Assembly: GCF_036014215.1 (NCBI RefSeq)
Contig: NZ_CP107921.1
Coordinates: 4,781,501-4,845,500 of the forward strand
DNA from: Streptomyces sp. NBC_00440
Lineage (GTDB): Bacteria; Actinomycetota; Actinomycetes; Streptomycetales; Streptomycetaceae
Length of the DNA stretch: 64,000 nt
Direction of reading: 5' to 3'
The notes below the pieces were generated by a model. It saw nothing but the letters and a program-made list of their open reading frames with translations, was not told the DNA's origin and ran no database searches. Of the stretch, positions 18,128-25,999 are shown one piece after another; positions within the stretch are counted from its first letter, which is position 1; every line of letters begins with the position of its first letter. A program made the translations under genes and the position numbers.

Positions 18128-19405
18128 TTACGACAGCTGGGGCTGGGCCGGTTCAGCTCCTGGCCCCGCCTCCGGCTCCGCTTCCGGTCCGGGCCGTGCT
18201 GAGGGGTCGCGGCGTGGCAGCAGCAGCGGGGTCGCCAGGAGGAGCAGACCGGCGATCGCGATCGCGGTACGGACCCCGGTCGCCGCGGCCAGCAGGCCCC
18301 ACAGGGCCGTCACGGCCGCGATGGTGGCCTTGCTGGTGACCGACCACGCGGACAGGGTACGGGCGACCCGGTCCGGTGCGGTCTGGGCGAGCCGGCAGGT
18401 GGCGAGGACGGGGTTGTACACGCCCGAGCAGGTGATCAGCCCCAGCTCGACGGCCATCACGAGTACCAGCCCAGCAACGCCGGGCCCGATGAAGGCCAGC
18501 CCGATCGACCAGCACGCCCGCAGTGTCCCGGCGGCGAGCAGCACCTTGTGCTGGCCGAATCGCGTGACGAGGCGGCGGGCCACCCGTGAGCCGATCAGAC
18601 CGCCGACGCAGGGCGCCGCGAAGGCGATGCAGTACTGCCAGGGGGCGAACCCGAGGTGGCTGAGCATGAGCACGGCCAGCAGCGGCAGAGCCGCCATGAT
18701 CAGGGCGTTGTTCAGGATCGAGTTGAAGAACAGCGGGCGCAGCGTCGGGTGCTTGAGGATGTACCGCCACCCGTCGAGCAGGTCACCGGCGCGCAGCCTC
18801 GGTGCGGCGGCCCGCTCGGGGCGTGGCTCCTCGCCGCCGATCGCGCGGATCCCCACGGCCGACAGCAGATAGCTGACCGCGTTGGCGAGTACGGTCAGCA
18901 CCGGGCCGAACATCCCGATCGCGGCCCCGCCGAGCGGTGGTCCGAGCATGGTGGCGGTCCAGGCCGTGGACTCGAACCGGCCGTTCGCGATCAGCAGGTC
19001 CTCCGGCCGTACGAGCGCTTTGAGGCAGGCCCCGCTCGCCGCGGTGAAGGTGATGTCGGCCGCGCCGACGACCACCGACACGACCAGCAGCTGGGCGAAG
19101 CTGAGCCCGCCGAGCGCGTAGGCGGCGGGGATGGTCATCAGCGCGGCGAACCGGATCAGGTCCATCGCGACCATCACCGGCCGCTTGCGGCGGAACTCCA
19201 CCCACGGGCCGAGCGGCACGGCCACCACCGCACCGACCGCAAGACCGGCGGCGGACAGCAGTGACACCTCGGCCGTCCCGGCGTGCAGCGCGAGGATCGC
19301 GATCAGCGAGAACGAGTCGAACGCGAGAAACGTACCGAGCGTGCTGACCCCGTACGCCGCCCAGAGCCACCCGAACTGCCGCCCCAGCGACCGCCTGGAC
19401 ACCAC
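18128..19405 (-). CDS. MFS transporter (efflux type)
   Basis: 425-aa major facilitator with about 12 hydrophobic segments, related to the MDR-like MFS_3/enterobactin-exporter branch (WVEFRRKRPVMVAMDLIRF loop between helices 2 and 3, SRVARRLVTRFGQHKVLL between 8 and 9). The C-terminal tail is acidic and Pro/Ala-rich (PEAEPEAGPGAEPAQP). GTG 19403-19405 has GGGAGG upstream. No regulator or biosynthetic gene adjoins it; the substrate is unknown. It precedes the secreted-protein gene with 107 bases between, probably as an independent unit. Confidence 0.85.
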   Translation of the reverse strand: MVSRRSLGRQFGWLWAAYGVSTLGTFLAFDSFSLIAILALHAGTAEVSLLSAAGLAVGAVVAVPLGPWVEFRRKRPVMVAMDLIRFAALMTIPAAYALGGLSFAQLLVVSVVVGAADITFTAASGACLKALVRPEDLLIANGRFESTAWTATMLGPPLGGAAIGMFGPVLTVLANAVSYLLSAVGIRAIGGEEPRPERAAAPRLRAGDLLDGWRYILKHPTLRPLFFNSILNNALIMAALPLLAVLMLSHLGFAPWQYCIAFAAPCVGGLIGSRVARRLVTRFGQHKVLLAAGTLRACWSIGLAFIGPGVAGLVLVMAVELGLITCSGVYNPVLATCRLAQTAPDRVARTLSAWSVTSKATIAAVTALWGLLAAATGVRTAIAIAGLLLLATPLLLPRRDPSARPGPEAEPEAGPGAEPAQPQLS

Positions 19406-19674
19406 GCTCAGCGCACCTCCCGCTCACTCTGCTCTCCGGCCCGGTCCCGCCGGATGTCCTGCGGGTTTTCCGGGCGGATGTCCCGCCTGATTTCCCGTCC
19501 GGACTACCTGGCGTTGACCCCCGAGATCAAATCGAGCGGTACACCTGCGGTCAAACAACCGACGCGTCCGAGGTCACAACAGCACGTTGTACGCAGGGCT
19601 GGATCGGGGAGAGCAGGGGGAGCGGGGGAGTGGGCCGGTGCGCGTCTTGTTACGCACGCTCGGCGACGCTCGGG

Positions 19675-20436
19675 TCAGATCTGGTTCTCACCGCCGTCGA
19701 CGTACAGATTCGCGCCGAGGACGAAACTGCTCTGCTCGGAGGCGAGGAACGTCACGGCCGCGGCGACTTCCTCCGGGCGCCCCATCCGCCCCATCGCCAC
19801 GCCCGCGATGAGGTTCGCCTTGGCGTCGGCAGTGTTCTCGTCGCCGACGAGGCCCGTGATTCCGGGGGTGTCGGTCGGGCCCGGCGAGATCGCGTTGACC
19901 CGGATGCCCCGGCCCGTGAGTTCGTTGGCCCAGGTCCGCGCGTAGGTCCGGACCGCGGCCTTGGACGCCGCATACGTACCGAATGCCTCCGCGCCGCGAT
20001 CGGCGGCGGTGGAGGCGTTCAGGATCACCGAGGCGCCGTCGTTGAGCAGGGGCAGCGCCTTCTGCACGGTGAAGAGCATGCCTCGCACGTTGACGCCGAA
20101 GGTCTGGTCGAAGTGCTCCTCCGTGGTCTGTTCCAGCGTCGCGAACGAGCCGATCGCCGCGTTCGCGAACAGCACGTCCAGGCCCTGGCCCCGGGCGCGG
20201 ACCGTCTCGTACAGCCGGTCCAGGTCGGCGAGGTTCGAGACGTCGCCCGCCACTGCGGTGGCCCCTGCCCGGCCGATGGTCTCGACGGCCGCGTCCAGCT
20301 CGGTCTTGCGCCGGCCGGTGATGAAGACGTGTGCGCCCTCGGCGGCCAGCCGTACGGCGGTGGCCAGACCGATGCCGGTGCTGCCTCCGGTGACGACCGC
20401 TGTCTTGCCTTCGAGCTGTCCCGTACGAACGACCAT
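19675..20436 (-). CDS. SDR-family oxidoreductase controlled by divergent TetR regulator
   Basis: Classical short-chain dehydrogenase of 253 aa. It has the cofactor motif TGGSTGIG (16-23), NAAIGS, the catalytic tetrad N115/S142/Y155/K159 (TYAASK) and the ISPGPTDTPG segment. An Arg pair (GRRKTE) after beta-2 favours NADP(H). It is divergent from the TetR gene at 20529, with two strong palindromes between the start codons. This is the common layout in which a TetR protein represses a detoxifying reductase and itself until a ligand binds. The substrate is unknown. Confidence 0.9.
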   Translation of the reverse strand: MVVRTGQLEGKTAVVTGGSTGIGLATAVRLAAEGAHVFITGRRKTELDAAVETIGRAGATAVAGDVSNLADLDRLYETVRARGQGLDVLFANAAIGSFATLEQTTEEHFDQTFGVNVRGMLFTVQKALPLLNDGASVILNASTAADRGAEAFGTYAASKAAVRTYARTWANELTGRGIRVNAISPGPTDTPGITGLVGDENTADAKANLIAGVAMGRMGRPEEVAAAVTFLASEQSSFVLGANLYVDGGENQI

Positions 20437-20453
20437 GACTGACCTCCACGCAG

Positions 20454-20475
20454 TTCGGTACCGATCGGTACTGAA
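20454..20475. promoter_or_regulatory. TetR operator candidate, SDR-proximal
   Basis: A 22-bp near-perfect palindrome centred at 20464.5; the inner 14 bases GTACCGATCGGTAC are perfectly palindromic. It ends 18 bases upstream of the SDR start codon, where bound repressor would block the SDR promoter or leader. Confidence 0.75.
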
Positions 20476-20488
20476 ATAGACCGTAGCA

Positions 20489-20512
20489 CTTCCGTACCGA
20501 TCGGTGCGGAAG
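20489..20512. promoter_or_regulatory. TetR operator candidate, tetR-proximal
   Basis: A 24-bp palindrome with one mismatched pair, centred at 20500.5, sharing the core ACCGATCGGT with the first site. Centre-to-centre distance is 36 bp. It ends 16 bases before the tetR start and probably mediates autorepression. Confidence 0.75.
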
Positions 20513-20528
20513 CGGTACGGTTGAGGGC

Positions 20529-21137
20529 ATGGAGATTCACCAGAAGGCGCCGATCGGCCGACCGCGAGGTTTCGACGCGGAGGAGGCCCTCGAACGCGCC
20601 ATGCGGGTCTTCTGGGAACAGGGCTACGAAGGCGCCAGCCTGACCGACCTGACCAGCGCCATGGGCATCACCCGCACCAGCATGTACGCGGCCTTCGGCA
20701 ACAAGGACGAGCTGTTCCGCAGGGCGCTGGAGCGCTATGCCGAAGGTCCTGCGGCGCACGGCACCCGGGCACTTGAGGAGCCGACCGCCCGGCAGGTGGC
20801 CGCCGCCTTTCTCAACGGCACCGTCCGGGCCACCACCCGCCCCGACTGCCCCGCCGGATGCCTGGGCGTTCAGGGCTCCCTCGCCTCCGGCGCCTCCGGG
20901 CACGCCGCCCGCACCGCTCTCAACGACTGGCGCAACGGCGGTACTTCCCGCTTCCGGGACCGGTTCCGGCAAGCCGTCGACGAAGGCGACCTGCCCCCGG
21001 ACGCTGATCCCGGAGTGCTCGCCCGCTACCTCATGGCCGTGGCCAACGGCATCGCCGTCCAGGCCGCCGGTGGCACCAGCCGCGACGACCTCCAGCGGGT
21101 GGCCGACGCGGCCCTGCGGAACTGGCCGCCCGTGTGA
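20529..21137 (+). CDS. TetR-family repressor
   Basis: 202-aa one-component regulator. The N-terminal helix-turn-helix is clear (GRPRGFDAEEALERAMRVFW, SLTDLTSAMGITRTSMYAAF, NKDELFRRALERY). The C-terminal part has the TetR_C subfamily pattern with PAGCLGVQGS and a ligand-pocket helix bundle (NDWRNGGTSRFRDRF). It resembles repressors that pair with SDR or flavin oxidoreductases. The divergent SDR gene and the two shared-core palindromes in the 92-base gap make autoregulation plus SDR control the expected circuit. Confidence 0.9.
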   Translation: MEIHQKAPIGRPRGFDAEEALERAMRVFWEQGYEGASLTDLTSAMGITRTSMYAAFGNKDELFRRALERYAEGPAAHGTRALEEPTARQVAAAFLNGTVRATTRPDCPAGCLGVQGSLASGASGHAARTALNDWRNGGTSRFRDRFRQAVDEGDLPPDADPGVLARYLMAVANGIAVQAAGGTSRDDLQRVADAALRNWPPV

Positions 21138-21171
21138 CGGCCGTTCCGGGGTGAACTCGGTGCTGCTGGGC

Positions 21172-21852
21172 TCACTTGCCGGAGCCGGTGTGGTAGCCGA
21201 TCGGGTCGACGTAGACGTCGGGGGCGTTGCCGGTGGAGGGGGAGACGGTGATGGCCAGCTTGTTGAGGTTCACGATCTCCGAGACCCGCTCGTTGGGCGG
21301 GGTGACAGCGAGCCGGGTGTAGGTCTTGCCGTTGCCGCTGGTGTCCGGGATGTAGTGGAGCAGGAAGCGGGTCTCCTCGCCGGGCGCGATGGTCATGGTG
21401 GAGCCCGAGGCGTCGGTGCGGGCGGCGTCGGGGCCGGTGTCGCCCAGGCCGTCGGGGCCGATGAGCTGGACGCCCGGGAAGCCGTGCATGCTGCACGTGC
21501 TGGAGCCGGTGTTCTTCATGTTGATGACCAGCTGGTTCTTGACCCCCGCGGAGGCGGCGCTGAGGGCGAGGTGGTCGGCGTCGCAGCGAGCGCCCGACCC
21601 CGCGGACTCGCTCTTGGTGGCGACCTTGCCGTTCGTGCCGGAGCCGTTGGAGGAGCTGGACGACGAGGAACCGGACGCCGAGGAGCCCGAGGTCGAGCCC
21701 TTGCTGCCGGTCGAGCCGCTCGCGGCGGTGGACGTGCTGCTGCTGTTGTTGGCGGCGGAAGCGTTCGATCCGTCGCTGCTGCCGCACGCGGTCAGCGAGA
21801 GGCCGGCAGCGGCGACGACGAGGGCGAGAGCGGAGATCTTCTTGACGCGCAT
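21172..21852 (-). CDS. DUF4232 lipoprotein
   Basis: 226-aa surface lipoprotein. Signal: RVKKISALALVVAAAGLSL then lipobox LTAC (Cys23). A 60-residue Ser/Gly/Thr linker follows, then an about 130-aa DUF4232 domain (RCDADHLALSAASAG, KNTGSSTCSMHGFPGVQL, TIAPGEETRFLLHY, KLAITVSP) with the conserved Cys pair. DUF4232 proteins are common, uncharacterised envelope proteins of actinomycetes. The ATG start has GGAG five bases upstream. It converges with the TetR gene and stands alone. Confidence 0.9.
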   Translation of the reverse strand: MRVKKISALALVVAAAGLSLTACGSSDGSNASAANNSSSTSTAASGSTGSKGSTSGSSASGSSSSSSSNGSGTNGKVATKSESAGSGARCDADHLALSAASAGVKNQLVINMKNTGSSTCSMHGFPGVQLIGPDGLGDTGPDAARTDASGSTMTIAPGEETRFLLHYIPDTSGNGKTYTRLAVTPPNERVSEIVNLNKLAITVSPSTGNAPDVYVDPIGYHTGSGK

Positions 21853-22220
21853 CGGTACTCCAGGGAAGCGGTGTCTTCACGCTCGCTCCGGTTGAGCGGG
21901 CGTTGTTGTTCATAGGATTCCGACAGCTGGGCTGGTTGTTCCGAGCGGAGTTCCATCAAGACACCGCTGTGACATGCGAGTCGACTCGCTGTGACAGGAA
22001 GGCGGAGGAAGTGGGACAGTCCGGTCCCGTTCCATGGCGGCAGCTGTCCGGCGGGGTCCGGCGCAGCGACCTGGGAGAACGACCGCAAGCTGGTGTTCTT
22101 GGTAAGTAATACCTATATTTGTGGTATATGGCCCATGTAGCCCCAGTGTCTGCCCCATGGCCTATGGCTTCGGTGCCCGCAGGCCGGCGGTACGGGGGCG
22201 GGGCTGACTGGAGGTTTGTC
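21853..22220. other. Intergenic region with AT-rich patch
   Basis: No gene supported. It carries the promoter of the DUF4232 gene and a notable AT-rich patch near 22099-22130, in strong contrast to its surroundings, that is probably the promoter zone of the DUF1059 gene. Confidence 0.5.
22099..22130 (+). promoter_or_regulatory. AT-rich promoter-like patch before DUF1059 gene
   Basis: About 32 bases rich in A/T (TTGGTAAGTAATACC and TATATTTGTGGTATATG) in an otherwise very GC-rich window, with a small inverted pair ATACC/GGTAT. It lies about 90 bases before the DUF1059 start. Exact -10/-35 boxes cannot be fixed. Confidence 0.4.
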
Positions 22221-22412
22221 ATGCGTAAGGTCGCCGACTGCCGGGACATGCCCAGCGAATCCGGTTGCACGCTGACCATCAGCGGCGAGGAGGAAGAAGT
22301 CGTACGCGCGGCGTCCGAGCACGCCGCTTCGGTCCACGGACACACGGACAGCAGTGAGCTGCGCGAGCAGGTCCGCGGCATGCTGAAGGACGAAGCCCCG
22401 CAGCACGTGTGA
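22221..22412 (+). CDS. DUF1059 domain protein (63 aa)
   Basis: Small soluble protein of the DUF1059 family. ATG 22221 is fixed by GGAGG nine bases upstream, and the sequence MRKVADCRDMPSESGCTLTI with two Cys matches the family N-terminus. The rest is one amphipathic helix region (EEEEVVRAASEHAASVHGH) and the terminal LREQVRGMLKDE. DUF1059 proteins are small acidic proteins of unknown function, often near stress genes. It is monocistronic, under the AT-rich patch. Confidence 0.85.
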   Translation: MRKVADCRDMPSESGCTLTISGEEEEVVRAASEHAASVHGHTDSSELREQVRGMLKDEAPQHV

Positions 22413-22914
22413 CCCCCTTGCGATTCAGGCGGCGCGGCGTTCGACGTGGAAACGGGCCGCCTGGATGTCGCCGCAACGTGGGCCGGACCCAAAGGGCCGG
22501 ACCCAACGGCGATGACACCTTTAATCACTGGCATCGCGACCACCCGGCCGGATACCGTCCCCTCCATGTCCTCCCCCGAGTCCGACAGACCGAGGCCACC
22601 GGTGCGCCGGTGGCCGAGTTCCTGCTGACTGAGGCTGGTTGACCCGCAGGGTCATGGGCACTTCTTCGCACGGCTCCGTCGCCGCCGGATCACCGCGGGT
22701 ACGGGCCGCTTCCTCCTCGGCCGAGCGCTGAATCGCTGCTCCCCGAGTCATGCCCCGCTGCTCTCAGCCGGGCATTCTTCCGCGTCACGGCGTCACGGCG
22801 TCACGTATGCCGGATTCCCCGCGCGTACGACGGGCGCGGCCCGCATCCCCGCACACCGGTCTGTCTGTCCATGACGGCTTCGTCGACACTTCCGTCCCAA
22901 GGGGTGCGCCTCCC
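22413..22914. other. Leader/intergenic region before the efflux gene
   Basis: No convincing gene. It contains a 12-bp direct repeat GGGCCGGACCCA (22481-22492 and 22495-22506) and tandem CGTCACGG units (22783-22805). The efflux frame is open back to 22750, with an ATG at 22807, but that region has Arg/Pro-rich non-membrane sequence, so it is probably untranslated leader. Confidence 0.45.
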
Positions 22915-24084
22915 ATGCCATTTGCTGTCTACGTCCTCGGGCTCGCGGTCTTCGCTCAGGGCACATCGGAGTTCATGCTGTCCGGGCTCATCTCGGGCAT
23001 CGCCACTGACCTGAACGTCTCCCTCGCCGCAGCGGGTCTGCTGACCTCGGCCTTCGCCGTCGGGATGGTGGTCGGCGCGCCCCTCATGGCGCTCTTCGCC
23101 CGCACCTGGCCCCGGCGCCGCGCGCTGTTGCTGTTCCTCGCGGTGTTCGTCGCCGTGCACGTCATCGGGGCGCTCACCCCGAGTTACGGAGTGCTCCTCG
23201 CGACCCGTTTCGCCGGCGCCGTCGCCAACGCGGGCTTCTGGGCGGTGGCGTTGACGACGGCTGTCTCTCTGGTGCCGGGGCAGTTGAAGGCGCGGGCGGC
23301 GGCCGTGGTGGTCGGCGGGGTCACGGTTGCCTGCGTGGTCGGGGTACCGGCCGGTGCGGTGCTGGGGGAGCGGTGGGGGTGGCGGTCGGCGTTCTGGGCG
23401 GTCGCCCTGGTCTGCGTACCGGCGGTCCTGGCGCTCGTACGGAATGTCCCGGCGGGGCGGCCCGACGCGGAAACCGCACCTGTACCTGTACCTGTACCCG
23501 TACGCACCGAACTGGGTGTCCTGAGCCGCTCCCGCCTCCGGCTCACCCTGCTGACGATGGCGCTGGTTCAGGGGGCGACCTTCTGCACGTTCTCCTATCT
23601 GGAACCGTTCCTCACCCGGGAGACCGGTCTGAGCGCCGGATGGGTTCCGGCCGCCCTCGCGCTCTTCGGTGTGGGCTCGTTCATCGGCGTCACCGTCGCG
23701 GGACGGTTCGCCGATCGCCGCCCCACGGCCCTCATCGCCTCCGGCATGGTCGCCCTCGCCCTGGGCTGGAGCGCCCTGGCCCTGACGGCGGGCAGCCCGC
23801 CCGTGGCCCTCGCCCTGATCCTGGTGCAGGGGATGTTCGCCTTCGGTACGGGCACGGCGCTGATCGCCCGCGTCCTCGACGAGGCCCCCGAAGCCCCGAG
23901 CCTCGCGGGGGCGTTCTCCACGACCGCCTTCAACCTGGGCGCCACGCTGGGCCCTTGGGCGGGCGGCCTGGCCCTGGACGCCGGATTCGGCTACCGGGCG
24001 CCGGTCTGGGTGAGCGGTGCGCTGATGGGGCTCGCCCTGCTCACGGCCGGGGCGCGGCGGGTGCGGATCCGGGCGACGGGGTGA
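22915..24084 (+). CDS. Cml/Cmx-type MFS drug efflux transporter
   Basis: 389-aa, about 12 membrane segments. The N-terminus MPFAVYVLGLAVFAQGTSEF followed by a motif-A loop (ARTWPRRRALLL) and GAVLGERWGWRSAFW matches the chloramphenicol-efflux Cml/Cmx branch of DHA12 MFS pumps, found in several copies in Streptomyces. The central loop carries a repetitive VPVPVPV tract. ATG 22915 is the family start, with AAGGGG upstream. The 3' end overlaps the convergent 24041 gene by 44 bases. Drug export is inferred; the actual substrate is unknown. Confidence 0.85.
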   Translation: MPFAVYVLGLAVFAQGTSEFMLSGLISGIATDLNVSLAAAGLLTSAFAVGMVVGAPLMALFARTWPRRRALLLFLAVFVAVHVIGALTPSYGVLLATRFAGAVANAGFWAVALTTAVSLVPGQLKARAAAVVVGGVTVACVVGVPAGAVLGERWGWRSAFWAVALVCVPAVLALVRNVPAGRPDAETAPVPVPVPVRTELGVLSRSRLRLTLLTMALVQGATFCTFSYLEPFLTRETGLSAGWVPAALALFGVGSFIGVTVAGRFADRRPTALIASGMVALALGWSALALTAGSPPVALALILVQGMFAFGTGTALIARVLDEAPEAPSLAGAFSTTAFNLGATLGPWAGGLALDAGFGYRAPVWVSGALMGLALLTAGARRVRIRATG

Positions 24085-24442
24085 GTACGAGGTAGCGCAG
24101 GGGGCGTACGGTCCACTCGATGTGGCGCCCCTTGCGGAGCAGCAGCATGAATCCGCAGGGCTCGGCGCGGTGCAGCGCGGCGAGCGCGGGCAGCCAGCCG
24201 CCGTGTTCGGACCAGCGCAGGGCGCGGGCGGTCTCGCGCGGTGGCAGGCTGAGCACATGGCTGGCGCGGAGCTGAGTACGGATCACGCGGATGGCCTCGC
24301 GCGGGGTGGGGACGATCCTCAGATCGATGGGCTCGGGCCGGAATCCGGTCGCGGGCCCGTACCGCAGCACCTCTAACCGGAAACCGTGCTCGACCCGGGC
24401 CTCGGTGAGAGTGTGGGGAGCGGTGTGGGGTGACGTACGCAT
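24041..24442 (-). CDS. Hypothetical protein (133 aa) downstream of WhiJ-like cluster
   Basis: Unrecognised small protein of a type often seen in Streptomyces near XRE/DUF397 genes. Charged N-terminal half (VEHGFRLEVLRYGPATGF), a central ALRWSEHGGWLPALAAL helix and a C-terminal hydrophobic strand (CGFMLLLRKGRHIEWTV). ATG 24440-24442 has GGACGG upstream. Its 3' end overlaps the MFS gene tail-to-tail by 44 bases. It is 239 bases past the DUF397 gene with a hairpin between, so probably a separate unit. Confidence 0.6.
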   Translation of the reverse strand: MRTSPHTAPHTLTEARVEHGFRLEVLRYGPATGFRPEPIDLRIVPTPREAIRVIRTQLRASHVLSLPPRETARALRWSEHGGWLPALAALHRAEPCGFMLLLRKGRHIEWTVRPLRYLVLTPSPGSAPAAPRP

Positions 24443-24638
24443 GGCCGACCGTCCGATCGCAGCGTCTGGGGAAAGCCTGGCGTTGCTGACTCAACTGGAT
24501 TGCAGGCAGGGGTGGTTACGCGTTCCAGGGCGCGGCTCGGTTACTGCTGCGGCCGTGGCGGCGACGTACGGTGACGGTAGCGTTACCGGCGCGTGCGGCG
24601 CAACAATGTGACGTCCCTAAGTTGTGCCGCTTCATGCC

Positions 24639-24671
24639 GAACGCCCTCCACCGGCTTGGCGGAGGGCGTTC
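24639..24671. terminator. Hairpin terminator of XRE-DUF397 unit
   Basis: GAACGCCCTCC (24639-24649) pairs perfectly with GGAGGGCGTTC (24661-24671) around an 11-base loop, 10 bases past the DUF397 stop on the minus strand. Confidence 0.7.
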
Positions 24672-24681
24672 CGGCTGCTGA

Positions 24682-24882
24682 TCAGATCAGGTGGTCGAAC
24701 TCGCCGGCCTTCACGCCGAGCACGAAGGCGCGCAGCTTGTCGACACTGGTCGTTACCACTACAGCGGGGTCGTCGCTCTCACGCATCTTGATCGAGCCGT
24801 CAACGGGTGCCAGCTCGATGCAGCTCTGATTGTTGTCTGCTCCCGAAAATGAGGACTTCTGCCAGTTGATTGCGTCGGTCAT
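24682..24882 (-). CDS. DUF397 protein, WhiJ-system partner
   Basis: 66-aa DUF397 protein. It shows the complete family pattern: INWQKSSFSGADNNQSCIEL, then SIKMRESDDPAVVV, and the C-terminal LRAFVLGVKAGEFDHL. Such small acidic proteins are encoded next to WhiJ-like XRE regulators and are thought to antagonise or modulate them. The ATG at 24880-24882 lies 10 bases after the XRE stop, so the pair is co-transcribed and probably coupled. Followed by a clear terminator. Intact, unlike the remnant at 3172-3330. Confidence 0.88.
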   Translation of the reverse strand: MTDAINWQKSSFSGADNNQSCIELAPVDGSIKMRESDDPAVVVTTSVDKLRAFVLGVKAGEFDHLI

Positions 24883-24892
24883 GCCGGTTGAC

Positions 24893-25741
24893 TCACATTT
24901 CCTGTGCGATGCGGTGGATGAATTGGGCCGACTTCTTCGGGCTGAGCGAGATTGATTCGACGGAACCAAGCAGCTCTCGATACCTGGCGAGTTGAGCCTC
25001 GGCGTCCAGGAACCCCGCGTCGAAGGCGCTGTCGATCTGGACGGTGTCGAGTGCCGCGATGCTGGCCCCGGCGTAGAGCATTGAATGCACCGAGCCGGTG
25101 ATCTGTTCGGTGAACGGGATCACGCGGATTGTGACGGATGGCCAGGTGGAGACCGTGCGCAGGAAGCCGAGTTGGTCTCTCATGGTTCCGGTGTCGCTGT
25201 ACCTCATGCGGAGGGCGGCCTCGTGGATGAAGGCCTCGAACGGAGTTGGCGTGGGCCGGTCGAAAATGTCGCGTCGCCGTACCCGATGCTCGACTCGGGC
25301 ATTCAGCTCGGCTGTCGGGAGATCGGTCACACCGCTTCGGATGAGATCTCGCGCATACGCCTCCGTCTGGAAGACGCCGGGAATGTTCAGCATCTGAATC
25401 GAGCGGATATAGGTCGCCCGGTGTTCCAGTTCCGCCAGATCCAGGAATCCGGGTGACAGTATTCCGCGGTACTCGTCCCACCACCCCTTGGTGCGCTCCT
25501 CGGCCATTGCCGCGAGCGCGTCCACGAGGTGCTTGTCGTTCGCCGAGTAATGGGCTGCGAGTCGTCGCACCCGCTGGTCGCTTACCCCGTACCGGCCTGA
25601 TTCGATGTGGCTGATCTGGGCTCGTTCGCCACCCAGGTATGCGGCTGCGTCATTCCCGGACACACCCGCGCGCTCGCGCAGTTTGCGAAGTTCTGCGCCC
25701 AGGCGCTTCTGCCTGGCGGTCGGGTAACTCCTTGGCGGCAT
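24893..25741 (-). CDS. WhiJ-like XRE regulator with DUF5753 domain
   Basis: 282-aa regulator: N-terminal XRE helix-turn-helix (LGAELRKLRERAGVSGNDAA, YLGGERAQISHIESGRYGVS) and C-terminal DUF5753 region (FLDLAELEHRATYIRSIQML, GVFQTEAYARDLI, SVTIRVIPF). ATG 25739-25741 is fixed by AGGAGG upstream. It is divergent from an anti-sigma-type ATPase and followed by DUF397, the full three-gene WhiJ-type set (whiJ itself sits near nuo in S. coelicolor). These systems affect development and antibiotic production. Tandem repeats upstream are a likely binding site. Confidence 0.9.
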   Translation of the reverse strand: MPPRSYPTARQKRLGAELRKLRERAGVSGNDAAAYLGGERAQISHIESGRYGVSDQRVRRLAAHYSANDKHLVDALAAMAEERTKGWWDEYRGILSPGFLDLAELEHRATYIRSIQMLNIPGVFQTEAYARDLIRSGVTDLPTAELNARVEHRVRRRDIFDRPTPTPFEAFIHEAALRMRYSDTGTMRDQLGFLRTVSTWPSVTIRVIPFTEQITGSVHSMLYAGASIAALDTVQIDSAFDAGFLDAEAQLARYRELLGSVESISLSPKKSAQFIHRIAQEM

Positions 25742-25813
25742 CGACCCCTCCTGTTCGTGCGGTACGAGTGTGCCGCCTCGCTGTGCCACTGGTCCACTCG
25801 TATGGGTGCTACA

Positions 25814-25839
25814 GCCGTCCCATTGTTGCGCCGTCCCAT
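25814..25839 (-). promoter_or_regulatory. Tandem 10-bp direct repeats upstream of the XRE gene
   Basis: GCCGTCCCAT occurs perfectly at 25814-25823 and 25830-25839, 16 bases apart (ATGGGACGGC on the regulator's strand). They lie in the divergent XRE/ATPase gap and are a candidate autoregulatory operator. CATAAT at 25837-25842 could be the -10 of the ATPase gene. Confidence 0.5.
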
Positions 25840-25999
25840 AATTGTGCCCTAGCGTCCATTGCGCCGCACGGAGCGTCACGAGGCCCGAAGTGCAGCCATC
25901 CACATGCCAGTTGACGGCATGAGGGGTGGCCGATGCCACGGGTTATGGACGGCGATACGCGCTGCGGCCGAGACCGGATCACGTAAGGGAGACCATGAG

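Noticed and set aside
22750..22914. Longer N-terminus of the Cml/Cmx-type transporter
   Set aside because: The extension is Arg/Pro-rich and non-membrane; the family begins at MPFAVYVLG (22915).
24100..24500. Alternative 167-aa Arg/His-rich frame over the 133-aa gene
   Set aside because: Composition is that of a shifted-frame shadow; the 133-aa frame has plausible secondary structure and an upstream site.
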